This document shows, one piece after another, positions 22,988-30,837 of a DNA stretch of 64,000 nucleotides (positions are counted from its first letter, which is position 1; every line of letters begins with the position of its first letter). Both the position numbers and the translations under genes were made by a program. The notes under the pieces are model-generated. The model was not told the origin of the DNA and did no database searches. It saw only the letters and a program-made list of their open reading frames with translations. The DNA comes from Bacteroidales bacterium UBA3843 (GTDB taxonomy: Bacteria > Bacteroidota > Bacteroidia > Bacteroidales > Paludibacteraceae), in the NCBI GenBank assembly GCA_002392745.1, contig DGHR01000014.1, positions 172,023-236,022 on the forward strand. The letters run 5' to 3'.

Positions 22988-24184
22988 TCACTCGTCCCAA
23001 CCGATGCCTTTGTATTTCTCCAGGTCCCATTCCTCCTCCACTTCGTTGAGGTAGATGGTTCCTTCCTCTTCCGTTTGGTCATCGGCCGTTTGACCATTCT
23101 CTTCCCGCTCGATGACAGTGACATCAATCGGGGCGTGAGAGATTTCGATGACTTGGTTCTGCTCCTTGTTGAGCTCTACCCACAGCGCATCTTTCAGTTC
23201 GTCAATACCCATGCCGGATACCGATGAAATCGGCAGAACCTGTATGCCCAGTTCTTCGGACAGACGTTTGCAGTCAATGGGCGTGACATTGTTCTCCCCC
23301 TCCGGTTGAGAAGGGTCCGGAGCAGGTTCTATATCCATCTTGCTGACAGCCAGTATACGCGCCTTGGTCAGCAACTCGGGGTTGTATTGCTCCAGTTCGT
23401 GCAGCAGTATTTCATACTCCGCTTTGATATCCGTGCTGGTAGCCGGCACCATGAATAGCAGCACCGCATTGCGCTCTATATGTCTCAGGAACCGCAGTCC
23501 GAGGCCCTTGCCCTCGCTGGCACCCTCAATGATACCGGGGATATCCGCCATACAAAACGACCGGCCGTCGCGGTAGGAGACGATACCCAGTTGCGGCGTG
23601 AGAGTGGTGAAAGGATAGTCCGCAATCTCGGGTTTGGCGGCAGAGACAACGCTCAGCAGCGTCGATTTGCCGGCATTGGGGAAACCCACCAGTCCCACAT
23701 CGGCCAACACCTTCAGCTGCATGATGACGGTGCGCTCCTGGGCGGGTTCGCCCGGTTGGGCATAACGCGGAGCCTGGTTGGTAGCCGTACGGAAATGCCA
23801 GTTGCCCAGTCCTCCGCGACCGCCTTTCAGCAATACGACACGCTCATCGTGGTGCTTCACCTCGCAGATGAACTCACCCGTCTCGCCGTCGTAAACCACT
23901 GTTCCGCAGGGTACCTCAATAATCTTGTCCTCGCCGTCCTTGCCGAACGACCGGCTCTGGCCGCCGCGTCCGCCGTCTGTAGCCATCACATGTTTCTGGT
24001 ACTTCAGGTGGAGCAGCGTCCATAGATTGCGGTTGCCGTGCAGAATCACCGACCCGCCTTTGCCCCCGTCGCCGCCGTCTGGGCCGCCTTTCGGCAGATA
24101 TTTGGCTCGGTGAAGGTGCATGCAACCTGCGCCGCCCTTACCCGAGCGGCAGTAAATCTTGACGTAGTCGATGAAATTGGTCAT
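22988..24184 (-). CDS. obgE: Obg-family GTPase
   Basis: A 398-residue essential GTPase of late 50S ribosome assembly and stress control. The N-terminal glycine-rich Obg fold (1-158; GGPDGGDGGKGGSVIL) is complete. The G domain follows with GFPNAGKST (G1), ADIPGIIEGA (G3) and AVSKMD (G4, slightly variant). An acidic C-terminal tail (EREENGQTADDQTEEEGTIYLNEVEEEW) is typical of Bacteroidota Obg. The ATG at 24184 gives the standard MTNFIDYVKIYC start; the longer frame from 24259 is not conserved-looking. Downstream of adk by 120 bp and probably co-transcribed with it. Confidence 0.96.
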   Translation of the reverse strand: MTNFIDYVKIYCRSGKGGAGCMHLHRAKYLPKGGPDGGDGGKGGSVILHGNRNLWTLLHLKYQKHVMATDGGRGGQSRSFGKDGEDKIIEVPCGTVVYDGETGEFICEVKHHDERVVLLKGGRGGLGNWHFRTATNQAPRYAQPGEPAQERTVIMQLKVLADVGLVGFPNAGKSTLLSVVSAAKPEIADYPFTTLTPQLGIVSYRDGRSFCMADIPGIIEGASEGKGLGLRFLRHIERNAVLLFMVPATSTDIKAEYEILLHELEQYNPELLTKARILAVSKMDIEPAPDPSQPEGENNVTPIDCKRLSEELGIQVLPISSVSGMGIDELKDALWVELNKEQNQVIEISHAPIDVTVIEREENGQTADDQTEEEGTIYLNEVEEEWDLEKYKGIGWDE

Positions 24185-24304
24185 GAAGGTGGATAATTTA
24201 CAATGAATAATTTGCAGTATGCAAAGGGCTTTGCGGGTTGCACGTACAGGGTTTCCCACCCCGTGCTTCTATACAGTCCGCACCGCCCCTTGGGACTGCT
24301 TATG

Positions 24305-24877
24305 TCATTTGTTCTTCTCCAGGATACGCTCTATCTGCAGGAAAACATCCTCCACATTATGGTTCCCGTTGACGGCCACATAGTTGCCGTGGTGGAGATA
24401 ATAATGCGCGATAGGCTCTGTCTGGTTGTGATATACAGCAATACGATGGCGTATCGTATTCAGGTTGTCGTCGGCTCTGCCGCTGACCTTGCCGCGTTCG
24501 ATGAGACGCTGAATCAGCAACTGCTCATCCACCATGAGGTCAATCATTATCGCATCCATGTTGTATTTATGGAGCAGTCCGGTCAGCGATTCGGCTTGCG
24601 CCACCGTACGCGGATAACCGTCAAAGATAGTGCCTTTGCAGTCGGACGGAAGCGATGCAATATAGTTCTCAATAACCCCGTACATCATGTCATCCGGCAC
24701 CAGGTTGCCCTGGGAAATGAGCGCATCAATCTTTTGGCCCAGTTCACTGCCTTTGGCTATCTCGGCACGCAGCACATCGCCCGTGGACAAATGCTGCAAA
24801 CCGTATTTCTTGACAATAAGTTCCGATTGGGTGCCTTTACCACTTCCGGGGGCACCGCACAAAATAATATTCAGCAT
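24305..24877 (-). CDS. adk: Adenylate kinase
   Basis: Catalyses ATP + AMP to 2 ADP. The 190-residue protein starts MLNIILCGAPGSGKGTQSE (P-loop), followed by LSTGDVLRAE (AMP-binding), FDGYPRTVAQAE and GRADDN. The length shows the short form without the long zinc-type LID. Start at 24877 fits the family; the longer frame from 24904 would add nine residues inside the HU terminator. It follows that terminator directly, so it probably has its own weak promoter or depends on read-through. obgE follows on the same strand. Confidence 0.95.
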   Translation of the reverse strand: MLNIILCGAPGSGKGTQSELIVKKYGLQHLSTGDVLRAEIAKGSELGQKIDALISQGNLVPDDMMYGVIENYIASLPSDCKGTIFDGYPRTVAQAESLTGLLHKYNMDAIMIDLMVDEQLLIQRLIERGKVSGRADDNLNTIRHRIAVYHNQTEPIAHYYLHHGNYVAVNGNHNVEDVFLQIERILEKNK

Positions 24878-24904
24878 AATACCTGTGAAAATAAACAGAC
24901 GCAA

Positions 24905-24936
24905 AACGAGTTGCCCATTGAGTAGGGCAACTCGTT
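24905..24936 (-). terminator. Intrinsic terminator of the HU gene
   Basis: Perfect 12-bp stem (24905-24916 with 24925-24936) and 8-nt loop; followed on the minus strand by TTTT-type bases, with T residues on the opposite side too. Confidence 0.85.
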
Positions 24937-24956
24937 TATGAAGCTACATTGCCTGA

Positions 24957-25220
24957 TTAGAGAGCAAATTTAGCACCTGCTTTGATTTTAACAACTTTCT
25001 TTGCAGGAACGTTAACAATAGCACCGGTGCGCGGGTTTTTAGCCTTGCGAGCTGCTTTCTCTACCGGAGCGATGGTAGCATAACCAACGAGTTGTACACT
25101 CTCGCCTTTCTTTACTGCCTCAACAGCTGCCTCAAGAGCTGCGTCAAGCACTTTAGCTGCCTCAGCTTTGCTAACTTGAGCCTTAGCTGCTACTGCCTCA
25201 ATAAGTCCATTCTTGTTCAT
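24957..25220 (-). CDS. hup: HU-family DNA-binding protein
   Basis: An 87-residue nucleoid protein that bends DNA as a dimer. MNKNGLIEAVAAKAQVSKAEAAKVLDA forms the helical dimer part; GRNPRTG-type arm sequence appears as KNPRTGAIVNVPAKKVVKIKAGAKF, including the Pro that intercalates DNA. Length is standard. It is a single-gene unit with promoter at 25284-25314, a leader of about 60 nt and a strong terminator. Unusually Ala-rich for the family but not remarkable. Confidence 0.95.
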   Translation of the reverse strand: MNKNGLIEAVAAKAQVSKAEAAKVLDAALEAAVEAVKKGESVQLVGYATIAPVEKAARKAKNPRTGAIVNVPAKKVVKIKAGAKFAL

Positions 25221-25283
25221 AATCTTGGATTTTTTGAATTATTAATAAAGTGAATTAAGGGTTTCGAAAATCGAATACGACCG

Positions 25284-25314
25284 CAAAGTTACAACTTTTT
25301 CTTTATATTGCAAA
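25284..25314 (-). promoter_or_regulatory. Promoter of hup
   Basis: Minus strand: -33 TTTG (25311-25314), 19-bp spacer, -7 TAACTTTG (25284-25291). Confidence 0.75.
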
Positions 25315-25406
25315 TATTTTTTCAAAAAAAATAACAATTTTGAGAAAAAAAACTAAAATTTCGCCAAAAAGGTCCACTTTTTGTAGGTTTTTTCATAGAA
25401 AAACAG

Positions 25407-25414
25407 TACTTTTG
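25407..25414 (+). promoter_or_regulatory. -7 box of the rhomboid gene, near-leaderless start
   Basis: TACTTTTG lies 8 nt before the ATG at 25423. The nearest -33-like TTTG (25380-25383) is 23 bp upstream, a little long. The transcript should begin at or within a few bases of the start codon. Confidence 0.65.
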
Positions 25415-25422
25415 TCGTCGTT

Positions 25423-26190
25423 ATGCGAAATTTACCAACAGTGACCCGCTATCTGCTGATAGCCAATTTGATAGTTTTCCTTCTCGCGGCAGTCTTGCAG
25501 CGAAGTGGTATTAATTTGAACTTCTTGTGCGGTCTGCATTATCTGACCGCTCCCACTTTCCATTGGTGGCAACCGTTGACATACATGTTCCTGCATGCCG
25601 ATTTCGGCCACATATTCTGCAACATGTTTGCCGTATGGATGTTCGGACCCGTGATTGAACAGCAATGGGGGGAGAGACGTTTTCTGGTGTATTATCTGGT
25701 GTGCGGTTTGGGTGCTGCCCTGGTGCAGGAATGTGTGTGGGCGTTGATGCTGTCCAACATGAGCGGGACATATGATGCCGCCAGTCTGGCATACTACGCC
25801 TCAATGATGAACACCATCGGTGCATCCGGCGCCGTATTCGGCATCCTTTTCGCCTTTGGATGGCTCTTTCCAGACGTGCCGATGTTCCTGCTATTCGTGC
25901 CTATACCCATACGTGCGCGCACGTTCGTTATATTCTATGCATTGCTGGAACTGATGGCCGGTTTGGGCTCTGTGACAGGACTGACGCCCGACCATGTGGC
26001 GCATTTCGCCCACCTGGGAGGACTGTTCTTCGGATGGCTGTTGATACTGTACTGGCGCCGCGTCAATTGGCGGGAACCGCGTATAGGGGAATGGTGGAAC
26101 CAACTGAAGAACTTGTTCCGCCGTCATCAACGCCTGGACAGCAGCAAGGAGGCTGACCAAGACAAATACCATTATCAGAAGAGAGTGTAA
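25423..26190 (+). CDS. Rhomboid-family intramembrane serine protease
   Basis: A 255-residue polytopic inner-membrane protein that cleaves transmembrane substrates. Six to seven hydrophobic segments are visible. GASGAVFG holds the catalytic Ser (residue 135) and HFAHLGG the catalytic His (197); HADFGHIFCNMFAVWMFG carries the conserved loop L1 and His/Asn region. The C-terminal 45 residues are a charged cytoplasmic tail. It is a single gene between two minus-strand units and faces the EEP-family gene tail to tail, with a heptamer repeat filling the gap. Natural substrates are unknown. Confidence 0.93.
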   Translation: MRNLPTVTRYLLIANLIVFLLAAVLQRSGINLNFLCGLHYLTAPTFHWWQPLTYMFLHADFGHIFCNMFAVWMFGPVIEQQWGERRFLVYYLVCGLGAALVQECVWALMLSNMSGTYDAASLAYYASMMNTIGASGAVFGILFAFGWLFPDVPMFLLFVPIPIRARTFVIFYALLELMAGLGSVTGLTPDHVAHFAHLGGLFFGWLLILYWRRVNWREPRIGEWWNQLKNLFRRHQRLDSSKEADQDKYHYQKRV

Positions 26191-26225
26191 AGTATAAAGT
26201 GAAAGGTGAAAGGTGAAAGGTGTAG
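26184..26225 (-). repeat. Heptamer tandem repeat, 6 units, spanning the rhomboid stop codon
   Basis: Six in-phase units AGTGTAA, AGTATAA, AGTGAAA, GGTGAAA (twice), GGTGTAG; on the minus strand these are TTTCACC-type units of the same family as 3677-3774. They start inside the rhomboid gene's last codons and fill the gap to the next gene. Confidence 0.88.
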
Positions 26226-26228
26226 AGA

Positions 26229-27083
26229 CTACCACTCCAGCGTAGCGACAACCGGCTTGTGATCAGAGCCGGTTGTGTTTTTTACATCGCATTGGACGGG
26301 GCGCAGCGGGTCGGAGCACAAGATATAGTCGATACGCAGACCGATGCCTTTCTTTTCGCAGGTGGCCCCCCATAGCCATGGATGTACGGTGTTCCACGCA
26401 TCGTACAGACCTTGGCTGATATGGCGATAGGCGAAACTCATTGCCGGTGAATTGAAATCGCCAACCACGATGACAGGGTAGGGACTCTGCTCAATCTCTG
26501 TGCGGACAATGCGCGCCTGGTTGTTGCGTAACGGGACGGCGCGGTCCCATTTCGCCTTCAGACGCTTGAAAGCGGCGCTCAGTCCCTTGTAGTCGTGAAT
26601 AGATTCCAGATTATCCAAGTCCTCGGGAGTGAAATTATAAGATTCCAAATGATTGTTAATGAGACGGATAGTGTCCCTGCCGGCCACTACGTCGCAGCGG
26701 TTGGACAGGTTGCCGCGGGTCTCGTAATGAATACTCTGCTTGTGGATAAGCGGATATTTCGACCAGACCATCGTGCCGTACTGGTGGCGTTTGTTGTACA
26801 CCGAGAAATCAATGTATGAATACGGATATTTGCGTCCAAGCGTCTGTCTGACATCCGGCAGGGTGAGAAACTGGGCGTCCTTGTATACATCCACCTCCTG
26901 CAGACAGACAATGTCCGCGTCCTGCGAGAGCAGGTATTGCAGCACCTCGTTCTTCTCCGGCTTGGCAAATCCGCCCATACGGCCGGTGTTCCATGTCAGC
27001 ACGGAAAGCCGTTCCGCTGCTGCTCCCCGGAGCGGCAGCAGCACTAACGCCAGCATCAGCAATATACAGCGACGGGATTTCAT
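26229..27083 (-). CDS. Endonuclease/exonuclease/phosphatase-family exported protein
   Basis: A 284-residue protein with signal peptide (MKSRRCILLMLALVLLPLRGAAA). The EEP fold is marked by LSVLTWNTGRMGG, DIVCLQEVD (metal-binding Glu), INNHLESY, VVGDFNSPA (catalytic D-x-N) and SDHKPVVATL near the end. The family includes DNases, sphingomyelinases and phosphodiesterases; the substrate cannot be told from sequence. Its ATG overlaps the porX stop (ATGA), so it is co-translated with the regulator. The pairing of porX with such a gene is common in Bacteroidales. Confidence 0.9.
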   Translation of the reverse strand: MKSRRCILLMLALVLLPLRGAAAERLSVLTWNTGRMGGFAKPEKNEVLQYLLSQDADIVCLQEVDVYKDAQFLTLPDVRQTLGRKYPYSYIDFSVYNKRHQYGTMVWSKYPLIHKQSIHYETRGNLSNRCDVVAGRDTIRLINNHLESYNFTPEDLDNLESIHDYKGLSAAFKRLKAKWDRAVPLRNNQARIVRTEIEQSPYPVIVVGDFNSPAMSFAYRHISQGLYDAWNTVHPWLWGATCEKKGIGLRIDYILCSDPLRPVQCDVKNTTGSDHKPVVATLEW

Positions 27084-28615
27084 TTCTTGGGATTCAGGGT
27101 GACCAGCGGAATGATCATCTCCTCCAGCGAGATACCGCCGTGCTGGAAAGTGTTGCGGTAATATTGCGCATAATAGTTGAACTGGTTGGGGTAGGCAAAG
27201 AAATCGTTGCCGGTACAGAACATATAGCTGCTACTCACATTGGGGCAGGGCAATCCCACGCGTTTAGGTTGCTCGATGACCATCACATTCTTGGAGCTGC
27301 AATTGAGCGCCTTGCCCACCTTGTAACGCACATTGGTGTTGGTGTTTTTGTCGGCAATAATCTGCACGGCATTCTTTACGCGTGTGGTGCCATGGTCGGT
27401 AGTGAGCACCAGTGTATATCCCAATTCGGCAGCGCGTTGCAGCAGGTTGAACGTGGGCGAATGGCGGAACCAACTGAGCGTGAGGCTGCGGTACGCAGCT
27501 TCGTCGTTGGCCAATTCGCGCATCATCTTGCTCTCCGTACGGGAGTGGGAAAGCATGTCAATGAAATTGAGCACCACGATATTAAGCGGAGTCTGCACAC
27601 CTTTCAGTTGGTGCATCACTTTCTCGCAGAAATCGCTCTCATTGATTTTCCAATAGGTAAAAGCCTCCCTGCGGCGATAGCGGTCAAGCAGCGTCTGCAC
27701 CAGTTCCTTCTCATATTGGTTCTTGCTTTCCTCATCGCCCTCTTCCACCCAGTATTGCGGGTACATCTGCTGAATCTGCAGCGGCAGCAGTCCTGAGAAA
27801 ATGGCATTGCGGGCATATTGGGTAGCCGTAGGCAGGATACTCAGGTATTGTTCTTCCGTCCGCACGCTGTACAGTTCGCTGAGCAGCGGTTGGATGGTTT
27901 TCCATTGGTCGTAACGGAAGTTGTCAATCACGCATAGCAGCACTTTCTCGCCGGCATCCAGCAACGGGAAGACGCTGTGTTTCATGACATCGTGCGACAT
28001 CAACGGACGCTCGCTCCCCTCGCGGAACCAATCGGTGTAGTTGCGCTGAAGCCATTTGCTGAAGGCGGTATTGGCTTGCGTGCGCTGGTCGTCAATCATA
28101 CTGCGCATCTCCGTTGATTCGAGTTCAATATCCCATTTGCTCAAGGTGCGCTCAACAGCCTTCCACTCATCGATGGTGCTTGCCGTATCAATCATATAGG
28201 ATATGTCTCCCCATTCTTGACGGTAATTATGCTGCATCTGTTCGTTGACAATGGCCTGTTGGTGGATGTGCTTCTTCAGGCACAGAAGAATCTGGCTCGG
28301 ATTGACGGGCTTAATCAGATAGTCGGCAATCTTCTCTCCGATAGCCTCTTCCATGATGTGCTCCTCCTCGCTTTTGGTAATCATAACGACAGGTACTTCC
28401 GGCCTCAAGCGTTTGATTTCCTGAAGCGTCTCCAGACCTGTCAGACCCGGCATGTTCTCATCCAGAAAAACAATATTCGGCACCGACCGGACAATACTGT
28501 CCAGCGCGTCCCGGCCGTTGCTGGCGGTTGTTACCTCATACCCTTTCCCCTTCAGGTAAATGATGTATGGTTGCAGCAAATCAATTTCGTCGTCAACCCA
28601 AAGTATTTGTTTCAT
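27080..28615 (-). CDS. porX: PorX-type response regulator with PglZ domain (type IX secretion regulator)
   Basis: A 511-residue cytoplasmic regulator. The receiver domain (1-120) has the acidic pocket D8-D9, phospho-acceptor D52 (VFLDENMPG), T/S and Lys positions (MITKS, KPVNP). From about 150 on is a PglZ-type alkaline-phosphatase-superfamily domain with CVIDNFRYDQWK and LTTDHGTTR, metal-binding motifs. PorX works with the sensor PorY and an ECF sigma factor to control T9SS genes, and its PglZ domain cleaves oligonucleotides. No porY is seen. The gene overlaps rluD by 23 bp and is coupled to the EEP gene. PglZ here is not evidence of a BREX defence system. Confidence 0.93.
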   Translation of the reverse strand: MKQILWVDDEIDLLQPYIIYLKGKGYEVTTASNGRDALDSIVRSVPNIVFLDENMPGLTGLETLQEIKRLRPEVPVVMITKSEEEHIMEEAIGEKIADYLIKPVNPSQILLCLKKHIHQQAIVNEQMQHNYRQEWGDISYMIDTASTIDEWKAVERTLSKWDIELESTEMRSMIDDQRTQANTAFSKWLQRNYTDWFREGSERPLMSHDVMKHSVFPLLDAGEKVLLCVIDNFRYDQWKTIQPLLSELYSVRTEEQYLSILPTATQYARNAIFSGLLPLQIQQMYPQYWVEEGDEESKNQYEKELVQTLLDRYRRREAFTYWKINESDFCEKVMHQLKGVQTPLNIVVLNFIDMLSHSRTESKMMRELANDEAAYRSLTLSWFRHSPTFNLLQRAAELGYTLVLTTDHGTTRVKNAVQIIADKNTNTNVRYKVGKALNCSSKNVMVIEQPKRVGLPCPNVSSSYMFCTGNDFFAYPNQFNYYAQYYRNTFQHGGISLEEMIIPLVTLNPKK

Positions 28616-29624
28616 AAGCTCTCCATTTGTTAATAAGGTTGGTCATGTCGTCCGGCCACCGGCTGTCGAAAAACATCCTTTCTCCGGTACGGGGATGCGT
28701 AAACCCGAGTGTGCGTGCGTGCAACACCTGACGCGGACATAAGGCAAAACAGTTCTCTATATACTGACGGTATTTCTGTGTCCGCAATCCTTTCAGAATC
28801 TCGCATCCGCCGTATTTCTCATCGGCGAACAGCGGATGGCCTATATGCTTCATATGCACGCGGATCTGGTGGGTACGGCCTGTCTCGAGCCGGCATTCCA
28901 CCAATGTGACATACGGGAAACGCTCCAGAACGCGCCAGTGTGTCACCGCTTCTTTTGCCTGCGGGCACTCCTCTATATCCCATACGCGGTAGATAGTCCG
29001 GTCGCGGTTGTCCCGCGCAAGCGCCCCTTCTATAGTGCCGCTTTCCTCTTTGAATGTACCCCAAACCAGTGCGTTATAGGTCCGTTCGGTGGTGTGGTCG
29101 AAGAACTGTTTCGCCAGCGCCGCTTTGGCTTCAGGCGTCTTGGCTATCAGCAGCAGCCCGCTGGTGTCTTTGTCGATTCGGTGCACCAGTCCAATGGACG
29201 GGTCGTTCATGTCAATCCTGCCCTGGAAATAGTATGCCAACGCATTCAACAGCGTATGTTCGTAGTTGCCGTGACCGGGATGTACCACCAGCCCGGCCGG
29301 TTTGTTCACCACCAGCACATCTTCATCCTCATATACCACCTCTATCGGGATGTTTTCCGGCGTGATGGTATAGTCATGCGGCTCATGGTCGAGCAGCACC
29401 TGGATGATATCGCCGGGTTTGACGCGGTAGTTGGAAGCGACTGGATTACCATTCACCCATACATTGCCTGCATCCGCAGCCGTCTGAATACGGTTGCGGC
29501 TGGTGTTGGTCATGTGCTCGGCGAGGTATTTGTCGATGCGTTCCTTGCCCTGGCCCTTATCGACTTCGCAGCGCCACCTTTCCCAGATGTCCTCCGACAA
29601 TATGTCCGTTTGTTCGTCTGTCAA
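28593..29624 (-). CDS. rluD: RluD-type 23S rRNA pseudouridine synthase
   Basis: A 343-residue enzyme that isomerises uridines in helix 69 of 23S rRNA. An S4 domain (about 25-90; ERIDKYLAEHM) precedes the catalytic domain. The core is GLVHRIDKDTSGLLLIAKT, which holds the catalytic Asp, with ALVWG, RLETGRTHQIRVHM and GGC-type segments after it. Length fits the RluA/RluD group; RluC would be similar. The ATG at 29624 overlaps the PASTA gene stop by 4 bp. It is part of a four-gene overlapping run ending at 26229. Confidence 0.93.
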   Translation of the reverse strand: MTDEQTDILSEDIWERWRCEVDKGQGKERIDKYLAEHMTNTSRNRIQTAADAGNVWVNGNPVASNYRVKPGDIIQVLLDHEPHDYTITPENIPIEVVYEDEDVLVVNKPAGLVVHPGHGNYEHTLLNALAYYFQGRIDMNDPSIGLVHRIDKDTSGLLLIAKTPEAKAALAKQFFDHTTERTYNALVWGTFKEESGTIEGALARDNRDRTIYRVWDIEECPQAKEAVTHWRVLERFPYVTLVECRLETGRTHQIRVHMKHIGHPLFADEKYGGCEILKGLRTQKYRQYIENCFALCPRQVLHARTLGFTHPRTGERMFFDSRWPDDMTNLINKWRAYETNTLG

Positions 29625-30445
29625 AACCAGTTGTCCTCTTCGTTATCGTTTGTACGGTGTGCGCTATTTGCTTTGTCGGCGTCCGTAGAGAGACGCATAG
29701 CGACAGTCTCTCCCTCCACCAGCATGGTTCCCGCTGCCGGTACTTGGCTGTACACATACTGAGGCGTGCCCTCTTCCGCCGGCTCGTCGTAGTTAACCGC
29801 GCCTACCGTCAATCTTTGGTTCAGCAGGGTCATGCGGGCCTCCGACAGAGTCATTCCTATAACGGAAGGTACCTCCACCTGCTCTGTACCGCGTCCCTGT
29901 CCGACCACCAGCTTCACACGGGTGCCGACATCCAGTTTGGTTCCCGGCTTGACACTCACACCTCCGGCTTTGACATCCAGCACCAGGTCGCGGAATTCGG
30001 ACGGCTGGTATTCGTATACGCTGTCCACGTACAGCCCGATCCCCTTGAGGGTTGTCTCTGCCTGACGGTAGCTCATGTCCTGCATGTCCGGTACCGCCAC
30101 TTTGCGCCGACCGGTAGCATTGATAGTTACATAGACAATGCGGCCGTTTTTGGCATGACTCTGCGGCTTTGGGTTTTGTTCAACAATCGTGCCAAAAGGT
30201 ACACGGTCGGAATAGGTGGAGTCGATGATAACCATCTGCAATCCCTGCTCCGCCAGCAAGGGACCAGCCTGTTCCGTCTGTAATCCACGGACATCGGCTA
30301 CCTCCACCTCTTTACCATGCTGAGTGTAGCCGTTCAACCACATAATCAAGCCAACCAGAATGACGATGGCCACTACGACAGCCAAGCCTACATTTAACCC
30401 GAGAAATTTCAGGTCGGATGTGTCATAAAGTCCTTTTTTAGCCAT
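29621..30445 (-). CDS. PASTA-domain membrane protein
   Basis: A 274-residue inner-membrane protein: short cytoplasmic N-terminus, one transmembrane segment (about 16-37; VGLAVVVAIVILVGLIMWL), then three PASTA repeats (about 45-110, 115-185, 190-260; VADVRGLQTEQAG, VPDMQDMSYRQAETTLKGIG, VPSVIGMTLSEARMTLLNQ). PASTA domains bind peptidoglycan fragments. There is no kinase domain, as usual for Bacteroidota members in this rluD-linked position. The start at 30445 follows the promoter box by about 20 nt. Its promoter interlocks with that of the divergent Cys-rich lipoprotein gene. Confidence 0.9.
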   Translation of the reverse strand: MAKKGLYDTSDLKFLGLNVGLAVVVAIVILVGLIMWLNGYTQHGKEVEVADVRGLQTEQAGPLLAEQGLQMVIIDSTYSDRVPFGTIVEQNPKPQSHAKNGRIVYVTINATGRRKVAVPDMQDMSYRQAETTLKGIGLYVDSVYEYQPSEFRDLVLDVKAGGVSVKPGTKLDVGTRVKLVVGQGRGTEQVEVPSVIGMTLSEARMTLLNQRLTVGAVNYDEPAEEGTPQYVYSQVPAAGTMLVEGETVAMRLSTDADKANSAHRTNDNEEDNWF

Positions 30446-30465
30446 AAAATGCAAAATTAATTGTG

Positions 30466-30513
30466 CAAAATTACAATTTTTTTTGGATATATGCAAAAAA
30501 GTTAGTATTTTTG
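30466..30513. promoter_or_regulatory. Interlocked bidirectional promoter (PASTA gene / Cys-rich lipoprotein)
   Basis: Minus promoter: -7 TAATTTTG at 30466-30473, -33 TTTG at 30494-30497. Plus promoter: -33 TTTG at 30482-30485, -7 TATTTTTG at 30506-30513. Both spacers are 20 bp. Each -33 box lies in the other promoter's spacer, and all gaps between boxes are 8 bp. Confidence 0.85.
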
Positions 30514-30586
30514 CACCGATTTTCGCAAAAAGGCGAAGATATTGATGTTTTTAAGGCTTTATTAACAAACAAAACACTTATTTATT

Positions 30587-30736
30587 ATGAAGAAAATGCT
30601 TCTTATCGTAGCTGTTGCTTTTGCTGCAATGAGCTGCGGCAACAAGTGCTGCGAGAAAAAGTGCTGCCAGGATACCTGCAACGCTGACACCGTAGAGGTA
30701 GTTGAGACTGTTGAGTGCGACACTGTAGCAGAGTAA
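30587..30736 (+). CDS. Cys-rich 49-residue lipoprotein
   Basis: A very short exported protein missed by length filters. MKKMLLIVAVAFAAMSC is a signal peptide with lipobox, leaving a mature lipoprotein of 33 residues with Cys at mature positions 1, 5, 6, 10, 11, 15 and 28 (two CC pairs). The rest is acidic (TVEVVETVECDTVAE). The CxxxCC-xxx-CC spacing suggests metal binding or disulfide knots. It is a self-contained unit: consensus promoter at 30482-30513, about 65-nt leader, and terminator at 30774-30801. I do not recognise a family. The compact unit with strong signals suggests a real and possibly abundant product. Confidence 0.82.
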   Translation: MKKMLLIVAVAFAAMSCGNKCCEKKCCQDTCNADTVEVVETVECDTVAE

Positions 30737-30773
30737 ATCTTGTTGTTTCAGTCAAGTAACAGACTTGAAAAAG

Positions 30774-30801
30774 AAGCGACCCTTTCGGGCCGCTTTCTTT
30801 T
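30774..30801 (+). terminator. Terminator of the Cys-rich lipoprotein gene
   Basis: Arms 30774-30782 and 30787-30795 (one mismatch), TTTC loop, followed by TCTTTTTTG. Confidence 0.8.
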
Positions 30802-30837
30802 TTGTCAGTTTATTCAAATGCCGGTTGCACAATCCCA

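Noticed and set aside
20975..23227. Long plus-strand open frames (316 and 407 codons) across the ClC and TPR genes
   Set aside because: They are His/Arg/Gln-rich shadows of conserved minus-strand genes (ClC, obgE) and show no family features.
27080..28615. PglZ domain as sign of a BREX phage-defence locus
   Set aside because: The domain is fused to a receiver domain, the PorX layout, and no other BREX genes are present.
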